A program made the position numbers and the translations under genes. A stretch of 64,000 nt of DNA from Mycobacterium heckeshornense (lineage in GTDB: Bacteria; Actinomycetota; Actinomycetes; Mycobacteriales; Mycobacteriaceae). The notes beneath the pieces are model-generated. The model had not been told where the DNA came from and did no database searches. It was given only the letters and a program-made list of their open reading frames with translations. The stretch spans positions 2,232,001 through 2,296,000 of the forward strand of contig NZ_AP024237.1 in assembly GCF_016592155.1 (NCBI RefSeq). The letters run 5' to 3'. How positions within the stretch are numbered: the stretch's first letter is position 1; each line of letters begins with the position of its first letter. Of this stretch, positions 15,733 to 24,086 are shown in pieces.

Positions 15733-16910
15733 GCAGCGGCGTCCCGGCCGGCATCTCACTGGACAACTGGCTGTCGGCGCCCTACGCGCGCTGGTCCTTC
15801 CAGCACGTCGAAGAATTCGTACCGACCGCGGTCATCTCGCGTGGGACCGGGCCAACCGCGGCGTTGCCCGCCGCCACTTCTGCCCTGGCCGAGATTCCGT
15901 TGACCAGTACGGACGGCGCGGCCACCACCGTGGGCACGGTGATGACCGCCACCGCCACCGACGGGTGGGCGGTATGCCACCGCGGGTCGCTGATGGCCGA
16001 GGAGTACCGCGACGGCCTGCAGGCGCACACCCGGCACCTCCTGTTCTCGGTGAGCAAGTCGCTGGTGGCGGTCGTCGTCGGCGCGCTACACGGGGCCGGT
16101 GCAATAGACCTTCACTCGCCAGTCACGGCATTCGTCCCGGCCCTGGCCAACTGCGGCTACGCCGGGGCGACGGTGCGCCACCTGCTGGACATGAGGTCGG
16201 GAATCGCGTTTTCCGAGAACTACGACGACCCGACCGCGGAAATACACCTCCTCGACCAGGCGATCGGGTGGGCGCCCAAGAGCAGACCGGACGTCGCCGC
16301 CACGCTGTATGACTTCCTGCGGACGTTGCGGCAGAAGTCGGCCCATGGCGGCCCGTTCGAATATCGCTCGTGTGAAACCGATGTACTCGGCTGGATCTGC
16401 GAGGTCGCCGGCAGCCAGCGGATGCCCGACCTGATGTCGGAATTGCTGTGGAGCCGCATCGGCGCTCAGTGCGACGCCACCATCGGCGTCGACGCGGTCG
16501 GGACCGGATTCTTCGACGGTGGCATCAACGCCTGTCTGACCGACATGATCCGGTTCGGGTCGCTGTTCCTGCGCGATGGTGCCTCGTTGACCGGCCGGCA
16601 AGTGGTGCCGGCGGCGTGGATCGCCGACACCGTCGACGGCGGACCCGACTCGCGGGAGGCGTTCGCCGCCAGCCCGGACGACAACCCAATGCCCGGCGGC
16701 ATGTACCGCAACCAAATGTGGTCCCCTTACCCCGGCAGCAACGTCGTGTTGTGCCTTGGCATGTGCGGTCAGATGATCTACGTCAATCGCGCCGCAGAAA
16801 TGGTCGCCGCCAAGTTGTCCACCCAGCCGCACTCTCATGAGCCGCACATGTTGGACACGCTACGCGCATTCGATGCGGTGGCACACGAACTGGCTGGAAT
16901 CGCCGGTTAG
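15729..16910 (+). CDS. Beta-lactamase-fold serine hydrolase (NylB/EstB-like)
   Basis: 393 residues. The GTG start overlaps the ATP-grasp stop by 4 bp. Class C penicillin-binding-protein-like fold: nucleophile motif SVSK (in LLFSVSKSLVAVVV) and YRS in FEYRSCETDVLGWICE, matching the Tyr-x-Ser/Asn motif position of NylB-type 6-aminohexanoate-dimer hydrolases. MRSGIAFSENY and MWSPYPGSNVV are also family-typical. No signal peptide, so it is probably cytoplasmic. Coupling to an amide-bond-forming ATP-grasp enzyme suggests it trims, hydrolyses or transfers that ligase's product. That is inference. Confidence 0.88.
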   Translation: MSSGVPAGISLDNWLSAPYARWSFQHVEEFVPTAVISRGTGPTAALPAATSALAEIPLTSTDGAATTVGTVMTATATDGWAVCHRGSLMAEEYRDGLQAHTRHLLFSVSKSLVAVVVGALHGAGAIDLHSPVTAFVPALANCGYAGATVRHLLDMRSGIAFSENYDDPTAEIHLLDQAIGWAPKSRPDVAATLYDFLRTLRQKSAHGGPFEYRSCETDVLGWICEVAGSQRMPDLMSELLWSRIGAQCDATIGVDAVGTGFFDGGINACLTDMIRFGSLFLRDGASLTGRQVVPAAWIADTVDGGPDSREAFAASPDDNPMPGGMYRNQMWSPYPGSNVVLCLGMCGQMIYVNRAAEMVAAKLSTQPHSHEPHMLDTLRAFDAVAHELAGIAG

Positions 16911-17046
16911 CCCGGGTTCCCGATGACCGCCGTCGACCCGCTGGATCGACCGTAGATACAGTTGTGGCGGCCGCTCGCCGAGATACGGCAGTGGGGTGTT
17001 CCCGGTGAATGAGTCCGCCTTGTTTTAGAGTCCTGTGGCCCCGTGG

Positions 17047-17355
17047 ATGGGGCTGGAAGGGATGATGAAACACATGGGTGGTCGGAAGCGGCATTCCGCG
17101 GAGGACATCGTGCGCAAGCTGCGCCGCGCGGACGAGCTGGCCGCGGCGGGCAAGACCGGTGAGGAGATCGCCGCCGAGCTGGAGGTGTCGGCGGCGACGC
17201 TGTACAACTGGCGCCGCACCTATGGCGGGATGGATATCGATGCCGCCAGGCAGCTCAAGGAGTTGCGGGAGCAGAACGCGCGGTTGAAGCGGCTTTTGGC
17301 CGAGGCGGAGTTGGAGAAGGATGCGTTGCGGGAGGTTGCGAAGGGAAAATTCTGA
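17047..17355 (+). CDS. IS3-family transposase orfA (helix-turn-helix)
   Basis: About 102 residues. The HTH_Tnp_1 domain is RKRHSAEDIVRKLRRADEL, then TGEEIAAELEVSAATLYNWR. It is followed by the YGGMD linker and a leucine zipper (LKELREQNARLKRLLAEAEL) that mediates multimerisation in this family. It ends VAKGKF. Just before its stop is GGGAAAA, a slippery heptamer that would allow -1 shifting into orfB to give the fused transposase. Start could be ATG 17047, 17062 or 17074. Confidence 0.85.
   Translation: MGLEGMMKHMGGRKRHSAEDIVRKLRRADELAAAGKTGEEIAAELEVSAATLYNWRRTYGGMDIDAARQLKELREQNARLKRLLAEAELEKDALREVAKGKF
17343..17349 (+). other. Candidate -1 ribosomal frameshift site (G GGA AAA)
   Basis: The heptamer fits X_XXY_YYZ in the orfA frame, two codons before the orfA stop at 17353. 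A -1 slip enters the frame of orfB, read as ILSPAAKRRAVDML. IS3 elements commonly make OrfAB this way. No stimulatory hairpin was confirmed. Confidence 0.5.
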
Positions 17356-18216
17356 GCCCGGCCGCCAAGCGTCGCGCCGTGGACATGCTCAAAGAGGTGT
17401 TGAGCATGTCGGAGCGGTTGGCGTGCAAGGCGGTTGGGCTGGCTCGTTCTACCTACCGGCGCACTCCGGTCGCGGCGACCCCGGCCGACCCGGATGCCGA
17501 TCTGCGGGTCTGGCTGCGCGCGTATGCCACCAAACATCCCTGCCATGGGTTTCGGCGCGCCTGGGCGGCGTTGCGCCACGATGAGGGCCGTGAGGTCAAC
17601 AAAAGAAGGTCCACCGGCTGTGGCGTGAGGAAGGACTGCAGCGGCGGGCGTATTCGCCGCGTAAGCGCGCGGGGTGTCGTCGGCGCCGCAGGTCGTCGCG
17701 GACGCACCCAAGGTGGTGTGGGCGATCGATTTTCAGTTCGACTCCACCATCGACGGCAAGGCTGTCAAGATCGCGTCGATGGTCGACGAGCACACTCGCG
17801 AATCGCTGCTGAACATCGTGGAGCGCTCGATTACCGGCGAGCGTCTCGTCGATGAACTCGAGCGGGTGTTCGCCTCCGCCGGTGGACCGCCGCTGGTGCT
17901 GCGCATGGACAACGGCCCGGAGATGATTTCGCAAGCGTTGCAACAGTTTTGTGACGGCACAGTCGGATTGTCCTACATTCCACCCGGAGCGCCGTGGGAC
18001 AACGCCTACATCGAATCGTTCAACAGCAGGCTCAGGAAGGAGTGCCTCAACCGCAACCACTGGACCAACCTGCTGGAGGCCCGAGTAGTCATCGGTGACT
18101 TCAAGCACGAACATAATCACCGGCATCGTCACTCCGCGCTGGGCTACCTCACCCCGGCCGAGTACGCTGCCCGATGCAGCCACACCCACACCCCTGTGGC
18201 CTGCGAAATCAACTGA
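17352..18216 (+). pseudogene. IS3-family transposase orfB, two frameshifts
   Basis: DDE (rve) integrase-type transposase read in three segments. 17352-~17603: VDMLKEVLSMSERLACKAVG, then CHGFRRAW. ~17603-17671: VHRLWREEGLQRRAYSPRKRA. ~17672-18216 holds the catalytic core: WAIDFQFDS, MDNGPEMIS, and YIESFNSRLRKECLN, so D, D and E are all present. The joins need one missing base in an A run at 17601-17604 and one in a G run at 17671-17674. With both restored the gene would be intact. Either a recently inactivated element or sequencing errors. Confidence 0.85.
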
Positions 18217-18292
18217 ATCCAGAACAACAAAACCCGACTCTAGAACCGGGTGGACTCAGTATCGGGGACTCGCCAGCAGGACAGACCGATAA

Positions 18293-18661
18293 TCATCGCA
18301 ACTTTTGCGCGAATTCGATGATGTTACCGTCCGGGTCGGCAATATGGACCGTTCTTTCACGCCACGGTCGATCCACCGGTCCACTGAGGATCTCGACACC
18401 GAGGCCTTTCAACCGATCCGCTTCCCTATCAACGTCTTCGACCAGAAATACTATCTCGCCGCACGGAGCCTTGCCGCCTTCTCGGCCGATGAGCTCCGGC
18501 AGCTTCGAGCGCTCGAAAAGCGAGAACTTGGTGTTCTCCATCTCGAACTCGATGTAGCCGTCGCCTTCGAACCGCACCTTGAGGCCGATCACATCACGGT
18601 AGAACGCCTCCGACCGCGTGAGCGACTCGACATACTGGATGACGTAGTCCACGCGGGGCAT
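18293..18661 (-). CDS. VOC/glyoxalase-family protein
   Basis: 122 residues, one vicinal-oxygen-chelate domain: VIQYVESLTRSEAFYRDVIGLKV at the start, and RTVHIADPDGNIIEFAQ at the end, the usual metal-site signature. ATG 18661 gives the family-typical N-terminus; the frame continues 23 residues upstream. Such proteins include glyoxalases, dioxygenases and antibiotic-binding proteins, and this one cannot be assigned. It ends 35 bp from the IS boundary. Confidence 0.88.
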   Translation of the reverse strand: MPRVDYVIQYVESLTRSEAFYRDVIGLKVRFEGDGYIEFEMENTKFSLFERSKLPELIGREGGKAPCGEIVFLVEDVDREADRLKGLGVEILSGPVDRPWRERTVHIADPDGNIIEFAQKLR

Positions 18662-19071
18662 GGGGTATACCGTATCGGATGCCTCTGGGGCTGGTCTGCA
18701 CTGGCGTGAGCCCGGGTCGCGCCGAAGCATGAATTAGGTTGCAGCTTCCTGCATTTAATGCTTGCTCAGTCGGTTTCGCGAGCGCCGCTCGAGCTGACCC
18801 GAGTGGCTCCAGCGCTCCGCTGGGGCGGACGATCCGTCTGCCGCGATAGCGCGGCATCGGCGCCCGGTGTGGTAGCGGTGCTTCACCCCTCATAGCGGAG
18901 GGCCAAGCAGTCACGGATGGTGATGAACTGGAGCGCGCGCTTGACGCCATCGATCCGGGCCTGCCGATCTGGTATGGCTACAACCCGGCGCAGACATCCG
19001 TATCAACACCGCCGCATCGCGACGTAAAGCAAGGCTCATCGAGCCGGCCGGCTCAACGGTTTTGATCGATC
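18662..19071. other. Intergenic region with a possible coding remnant
   Basis: 410 bp between the VOC and GH172 genes. The plus strand at about 18912-19063 reads TDGDELERALDAIDPGLPIW without a start codon, followed by YGYNPAQ and a degenerate tail. This looks like a piece of a lost gene but matches no family I recognise. The rest has no convincing frame. Confidence 0.3.
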
Positions 19072-21111
19072 TCAATCCGGGCCCGTCAGGATGTCTGTCT
19101 GGTAGCGGCTGGCGGTCCACGGTGGCGCGTCGGGAGTCGGCGTGAGCGTAACCGTGATGCGGTCTTTGCCCGCGGTGCGAGTCTCAGGTATCTGGTAGGT
19201 GTCATCAAGCCAACGGTGAATCGAGTTGCTGCGTGGCTCTAGCCAATTCCCGACCGGAGCGCCGTCGATGGCGACGTCTGCTGATTGATAGCCGATTGTC
19301 TGATCCGACATGCGGCGCAACAGGATGCCATGGTTGTCGGGGCGGATCTCGACATCGAATGTGATCGCCGCGCGGCTGGCGTGGACCAGCCCGGCGACGG
19401 GGCGGATGTCGTCGTTGCCCTCGTACTCGATGATCAGTGGTTCATCGGTCGCGCCGGCATCGATGTAGTGGTGCAGGAGCCGATTGCCAGGATCAGCGGG
19501 GATGACTTCGTCGCTGGGTGTGAGGGTGTCGTTGGGTTGGGTGTAAAGGAATGCTGTTGAGCCGTAGAGGGGTTCGACCATGTTGCGTTTGCCGTGCTCG
19601 ATGCCGAATCGGATCGCAGAGTGGTAACCGATGGCGTCGGCGAGCATGAGGCGGTAGGCGGCGACACAATAGTCTTGACATCCGCCCGCGGCTGTGCGCT
19701 GATCGGGTTGGCCGGTCAACGGGGCGCTATAGCGGGTGCCGTTTTTGAAGTACCAACCACCTTCATAGAAGTCCTCGGTGCCGGTGCCATACCACTGGGG
19801 TGACGCAGCACCGTCGACGTAGACTCGCTCGGCCCCTTCGAGAAAGTAAGGGGCGCCATCGCTGAACGACGTTTTGATACGAGAACCCCTGATGGTGTGG
19901 CTGACGCCGACGAACTTGCCGTGGCCCAGTTCATCGGCAAATAACCAGTCCCGGCCAAACGCCGTTGCTCCGGCATGTGACCGGGCAGTGAAATAACCGG
20001 CGCTGCCGGTGGCCAGTGCGGATGCCCACTGCGGGTCGGGTGTCGTCACAACATCACTGTCGACCCCTGCTACGGGATTATCGGTCGCGTTGACGAGTAT
20101 GATGTTGGCGGTGTGCGCGAAAGGCATTGGCCACCACTCGGATAAGGACAACGACCCGTCGGGTTGAGGGGCTGCTGCGAACATCAGCGATCGCACGCTG
20201 CTGGGCCCCAGTCCGGCACCGAAGAACTCGTCAAGGGGCGAGTCGACCATGGTTCGGCCGTCGAAATCTATATGGAGCCGCAACCCGGCCAGCACGTGAT
20301 CCGCCAAATCTGGTAGTCGCAGGTGGATCGCTGAAATGCTGCCTGAGCCCTCAGATTCGGAAATCGTCAGGCCAGCAGCGGCGGGAAGCTCGACAACTTG
20401 ATGGTGATGCGCTGCTTTGGACGCTGCCGGTTTGGGATCGACGCTGCCTGCGGCGCGCAACGTAGCGAGCACGTCGAGCGCCGGGTCGGCGGCAGAGAAC
20501 GTATTCACCCCGCTGTCAGTCGGAAAGTGTCGATAGTCGACGTGGTAGTACTCCAAATTCGATGCGACGCTGATCCGCATCGACTTTCGGTACGGCATGG
20601 GAACCTTGATGAAAACACCGCCCGGCGACTGCACAGCATTGGCCACAAGAGGCCATACGAATGGCGGACCGAGCATGCCGTCAACCACCGACTGCAATGG
20701 TGCATCTACCACTGTCTGACCATCCAGCTCGATCCGGATCGCTCCAATTGCGCGGACGTTTCCGCCGTCGCGGGTGAACCAGACCGAATCAACCTCTCCC
20801 GCACCACGATCTTCGGCGATAACACAGCCGGCACCCCCGGAGGTCAAACATCCGCCGGTGCCGTTTCGATTGCCGGTGGAGACGTCGAAATCACCGCCGC
20901 TTCGATCGAAGCTCGACACCTGCAGAGTTTGTGCGGCGGCGCTCAGATATGGCAACAGGTCCAGTCGGCGATAGGTATCCCAGCCCACCAGCGTCGTGCC
21001 ATTTCCTGTGATAGCCGGCTCGGCGTGCGCCGCACCGGCAGCAGCCGGGTCGGCGATTCCCAGCAGCAGCGACACCAACATCGCAGACAGCGCTCGTCGG
21101 GCCACCGGCAT
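19072..21111 (-). CDS. Exported glycoside hydrolase GH172 (DUF2961)
   Basis: 679 residues. ATG 21111 gives a Sec-type signal (VARRALSAMLVSLLLG, then cleavage near AHAEP). The DUF2961/GH172 core is seen in VSSFDRSGGDFD and GEVDSVWFTRDGG. Later come LRLHIDFDGRTMVDSPLDEF followed by FGAGLG, AERVYVDGAASPQW, and the conserved catalytic segment YGTGTEDFYEGGWYF. It is longer than single-core members: the N-terminal ~250 residues repeat several GH172-like elements, so a duplicated jelly-roll is likely. Known GH172 enzymes act on fructofuranosides or D-arabinofuranosides. D-arabinan of the mycobacterial wall is a plausible but untested substrate. Confidence 0.87.
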   Translation of the reverse strand: MPVARRALSAMLVSLLLGIADPAAAGAAHAEPAITGNGTTLVGWDTYRRLDLLPYLSAAAQTLQVSSFDRSGGDFDVSTGNRNGTGGCLTSGGAGCVIAEDRGAGEVDSVWFTRDGGNVRAIGAIRIELDGQTVVDAPLQSVVDGMLGPPFVWPLVANAVQSPGGVFIKVPMPYRKSMRISVASNLEYYHVDYRHFPTDSGVNTFSAADPALDVLATLRAAGSVDPKPAASKAAHHHQVVELPAAAGLTISESEGSGSISAIHLRLPDLADHVLAGLRLHIDFDGRTMVDSPLDEFFGAGLGPSSVRSLMFAAAPQPDGSLSLSEWWPMPFAHTANIILVNATDNPVAGVDSDVVTTPDPQWASALATGSAGYFTARSHAGATAFGRDWLFADELGHGKFVGVSHTIRGSRIKTSFSDGAPYFLEGAERVYVDGAASPQWYGTGTEDFYEGGWYFKNGTRYSAPLTGQPDQRTAAGGCQDYCVAAYRLMLADAIGYHSAIRFGIEHGKRNMVEPLYGSTAFLYTQPNDTLTPSDEVIPADPGNRLLHHYIDAGATDEPLIIEYEGNDDIRPVAGLVHASRAAITFDVEIRPDNHGILLRRMSDQTIGYQSADVAIDGAPVGNWLEPRSNSIHRWLDDTYQIPETRTAGKDRITVTLTPTPDAPPWTASRYQTDILTGPD

Positions 21112-21444
21112 AGCGACAAAGGTTACTGTCAGCCGGACTGCCGGGAATCGGTTGTCGGCGCCTTGGTTTGCCACGTGAAAGTCGATCCGCGCCGCGGCCA
21201 ATGGCCTTCGCAGCGGCTGTCGGGGTCGGATGGCGTTCTTGCGTGGGCGTCGTCCGCGCGGCCGTCTGAATCTTTCTGTCCACGCCGCCGCGGGCTTCGG
21301 AGAACCCGCGACATATACCCGTCGGAGGCGGATACTGCATCCGAGCCCGGGCTGATCCCCCACCTCCTGACCAACCGAGAGGGAATCGGTGAACCATCGA
21401 CACCGACTGTGTGTTGTGACCAGCGGCGGCATCTGGGCACCAGG
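21112..21444. other. Divergent promoter region of the GH172 gene
   Basis: 333 bp between the GH172 start and a plus-strand hypothetical gene. Both strands have long open frames from high GC, but none shows coding character or a ribosome site. No strong inverted repeat was noticed. Confidence 0.35.
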
Positions 21445-21924
21445 GTGAGCGCGGATCAATGCTTTGCCATCGTCATGCTCGACGAGGAACTTTGGCGGTC
21501 GCTGGTTGCCATTGGTGCAGACCACCACGTGGCGTGGGTGCATGGATGCATGCTTGAGCATGGTCACCGTGGCGACCACCAGGCGCTGGTTTGCCGCGCC
21601 GGCGTGCGGGACTACTGGGTGCAGTGGGATGCAAGCAGGAAACCGCGGCTCACCGTGGCGGTCGACTCCCCTGGGCCTCGGCCAGCGGGCCGCCCACCGA
21701 TCGATGCGCCCCGCCTGCCGCGGCAGGAGGCCCGACCGGCCGTCGCCGACGCGTCGAGCACGTCGGCGTCCGAGCAGCTGCACTCACCGGAATCGGCGTC
21801 GCGGGACCATGCGCTATGGGCCATTGCCTCGGCGCTGCAACGTCTGGCCGACGTGATTGCCGCCGCGTTCGATCCCAGCGAAGACCGGGGCCGACACGGC
21901 CCGGGCCGCGGCGGCGAGCGATGA
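21445..21924 (+). CDS. Hypothetical protein
   Basis: 159 residues from GTG 21445; the frame is open far upstream but that part is the antisense of GH172. The N-terminal ~70 residues look folded (CFAIVMLDEELWRSL, HHVAWVHGCMLEHGHRGDHQ, VRDYWVQWD). They are followed by a Pro/Ala-rich linker and a C-terminal helix (HALWAIASALQRLADVIAAA). I have a loose recollection of similar mycobacterial conserved hypotheticals. No function assignable. A DUF899 gene starts 67 bp later. Confidence 0.55.
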   Translation: MSADQCFAIVMLDEELWRSLVAIGADHHVAWVHGCMLEHGHRGDHQALVCRAGVRDYWVQWDASRKPRLTVAVDSPGPRPAGRPPIDAPRLPRQEARPAVADASSTSASEQLHSPESASRDHALWAIASALQRLADVIAAAFDPSEDRGRHGPGRGGER

Positions 21925-21991
21925 ATGCCGGGCCCGCGACCGGTCATACCTGTTAAAACCGGACACATCGATTTGCAAAGGTGAGGATGCA

Positions 21992-22681
21992 ATGTCGAAA
22001 GCCCTGCCGCCAATCGTCGATTACCAGACCTGGCGGGCCGCGCTCGATGAGCTGCGCAAGCGGGAGAAGGCCGCCACCCGCGAACTGGATGCGATCGCCG
22101 CCCAGCGACGGCGCTTGCCGATGGTCCACTTGCCCGACTACCTCCTGATCGGCGCCGACGGGCCCATCCGCTTGGTTGAGGTGTTCCACGGGCGCTCGCA
22201 ACTGATCACCTACCACCACATGTGGTCGGATGGCGCGGAGTGGCAGTGCGGTGGCTGCACAGGCTTCACCTCACAGTTCACCCGATTGGAATTCCTCGAC
22301 AACTACGACGCCCGCTTCGTCATCGTCACCAATGGACCGATCGACGAAGCACTCGCCTACAAGCGGAAGGTCGGCAATTGCATGGAGTGGTACTCGTCGT
22401 CGGGGAGCTCGTTCGGCGCCGACGTGGACGCACCGCCGAACGGGGGCTTCGCGGTCAACGTGTTCTTGCGCGACGGCGACACCGTGTACCGCACGTGGCA
22501 CACAAATGGGCGCGGCACCGAACAACTCAGCCACATATTCGGGCTGATCGACATCCTGCCCTGGGGCCGACAGGAAGAATGGCAGGACTCGCCGACAGGT
22601 TGGCCCTCGCGGCCAACTTACTCCGGATGGCCGGATTCCCCCGATATCGCCCGGGCCTACGGACCCAAGGACAACGCGTGA
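21992..22681 (+). CDS. DUF899 thioredoxin-like protein
   Basis: 229 residues. ATG 21992 has AAGGTGAGG upstream. DUF899 family: WRAALDELRKREKAATRELD at the N-terminus, then MVHLPDYLLIGADGPIRLVE, LITYHHMWSDG, and the thioredoxin-like CGGCTGFTSQF (CxxC), and GLIDILPWGRQEEW at the end. The family has a thioredoxin fold with an unsettled function, often near stress genes. The CxxC here suggests a possible redox role. Confidence 0.9.
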   Translation: MSKALPPIVDYQTWRAALDELRKREKAATRELDAIAAQRRRLPMVHLPDYLLIGADGPIRLVEVFHGRSQLITYHHMWSDGAEWQCGGCTGFTSQFTRLEFLDNYDARFVIVTNGPIDEALAYKRKVGNCMEWYSSSGSSFGADVDAPPNGGFAVNVFLRDGDTVYRTWHTNGRGTEQLSHIFGLIDILPWGRQEEWQDSPTGWPSRPTYSGWPDSPDIARAYGPKDNA

Positions 22682-22798
22682 CCGTGGACGCCGAACATCG
22701 CGTCGTCACCGTCGCTTCGGCGCCGATTCTCGGCCAACCCGCACGACCGCCGGCTGGCGCTGCGATGAGTTTGCAACCTGCCAGACGTCAAAGCAGTC

Positions 22799-23329
22799 AT
22801 GGAAGCTACGAACCTCGCTGACCTCTACAGTTTGCCGGTCATGAACTGGATTGATGTTCGGAACCGATTGGACCAGGGCGTCAGCCAAGCGCCGGGTTCC
22901 GGCGGACCTGACCGGCACACTTGCTGGCTGGCGACAATTAACCCCGATGGCAGTCCGCACGTGACGGGCATCGGGGCTCTTTGGGTGGACGGCGCATTCT
23001 GGTTCGAGACCGGTACGACGACACGCAAAGCGCGAAACCTCGCGGCCGATGCACGATGCACGTTGAGCCTTGCCACCCAGGAATTCGACCTCGCCGTGGA
23101 AGGCACGGCGCACCTGATCACCGACCCGGCGGTTGTTTCGGCGATGGCGGCGCGGTGGGCCGCCGAAGGCTGGCCCGCGCGCGTCGACGACACCGGCCGA
23201 GCGATCACCGCCGAATTCAGCGCGCCGTCGGCTGGACCGCCGCCGTGGTTTGTGTACCGTCTGACCCCACACACCGCGACCGCGGTGGGCACCGTCGAAC
23301 CAGGGGGCGCAACCCGGTGGCGGTTCTGA
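22799..23329 (+). CDS. Pyridoxamine 5'-phosphate oxidase-like flavin/F420-binding protein
   Basis: 176 residues forming a split beta-barrel PPOX domain: CWLATINPDGSPHVTGIGAL, WFETGTTTRKARNLAADARC, then LSLATQEFDLAVEGTAHLI, and a C-terminal substrate-side region with WFVYRLTPHTATAVG. The pattern is typical of actinobacterial F420- or FMN-dependent reductases of this fold. Ribosome site weak. Unlinked to an obvious pathway. Confidence 0.88.
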   Translation: MEATNLADLYSLPVMNWIDVRNRLDQGVSQAPGSGGPDRHTCWLATINPDGSPHVTGIGALWVDGAFWFETGTTTRKARNLAADARCTLSLATQEFDLAVEGTAHLITDPAVVSAMAARWAAEGWPARVDDTGRAITAEFSAPSAGPPPWFVYRLTPHTATAVGTVEPGGATRWRF

Positions 23330-23440
23330 TTCGTCGAAGCCAGCACCGGGGCCGCGCCGGACGCTGCGGGTGACGGTCACGCGCCCAGAGCGGCGGGGCC
23401 GATTGCAGACGGCGAGCAATTGCACCACCGTTAGTGCCGG

Positions 23441-23992
23441 ATGCTCATCGCCGTGGACGTTCAGTATGCGGAGCTCGCGGTAGTCACGGCTGCCGTGGGC
23501 TTCGTCGCCTGGTCCGACCCAACTTCGATGCTCGAAAGCGTCGTTCGCACCGCAGTGACGGCCGAGGCCTACCAGCCCGGCGTGTTCTACAAACGTGAGT
23601 TGCCCTTCCTCCTTGACGCGGTCGCGCTGGTCGAGCAGCGTCATCTCGTCGAGACGGTGATCGTCGACGGCCACGTGTGGCTTCGGGACGGTGAACCCGG
23701 TCTTGGCGCGCGCCTGTATGAGGCGCTCGGCGCCCGGAAGGCGGTCGTCGGCGTAGCGAAGGCCGCATTCGCGCGAGGAAACGCGATCCCGGTGCGACGA
23801 GGTGGCAGCGGCAGGCCGCTATTCGTCACCGCAGCCGGGATGAACCCGCACCAGGCGGCTCAGCTCGTCCGCCGCATGCACGGCCCGCATCGCCTACCCA
23901 CGCTTCTGAAGCGCGCCGACGACCTCGCACGCGAGCGCACCGCGCCGGACCCGACGAAGGCGCTGATCGGCCGGACCGGCTACCGGCGGTAG
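23441..23992 (+). CDS. Endonuclease V family protein
   Basis: 183 residues. The endonuclease V core is recognisable: first acidic residue in AVDVQY, the YQPGVFYKRELPFLLDAV segment (usual YxPGxLxFRE, with the catalytic Glu), VIVDGHVWL (second Asp), VVGVAKAAF, and FVTAAGMNPHQAAQLV. The protein is a little shorter than E. coli Nfi. Family members nick DNA or RNA next to deoxyinosine. The FYKRE variant of the motif is unusual, so substrate range may differ. Confidence 0.85.
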   Translation: MLIAVDVQYAELAVVTAAVGFVAWSDPTSMLESVVRTAVTAEAYQPGVFYKRELPFLLDAVALVEQRHLVETVIVDGHVWLRDGEPGLGARLYEALGARKAVVGVAKAAFARGNAIPVRRGGSGRPLFVTAAGMNPHQAAQLVRRMHGPHRLPTLLKRADDLARERTAPDPTKALIGRTGYRR

Positions 23993-24086
23993 GCGATGCG
24001 GCAAAACGTCTGTGGCGGTCGCGCTCCCGGTGTAGCCTGCGCCGCTGTGATCGTCACAGGAGCCAGTACGAGAGGGTGAGGCTGAC

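Larger units (their letters stand above)
17010..18258 (+). mobile_element. IS3-family insertion sequence (copy 2, near full length)
   Basis: 1249 bp bounded by imperfect inverted ends: left TGAGTCCGCCTTGTTTTAGA and, read inward on the other strand, right TGAGTCCACCCGGTTCTAGA, both followed by GTC. It holds orfA and a two-frame orfB with a DDE transposase, the layout of the IS3 family, probably near the IS407 group. No matching 3-4 bp target duplication is visible (GAA to the left, GTA to the right). Seventeen bp outside the left end are shared with copy 1, so the true element may be slightly longer. orfB carries two single-base frameshifts, so it is probably not self-mobile. Confidence 0.88.

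Noticed and set aside
20398..21444. Very long plus-strand open frame opposite the GH172 gene
   Set aside because: It is the antisense shadow of GH172 in high-GC DNA; only the part from GTG 21445 has protein-like composition.
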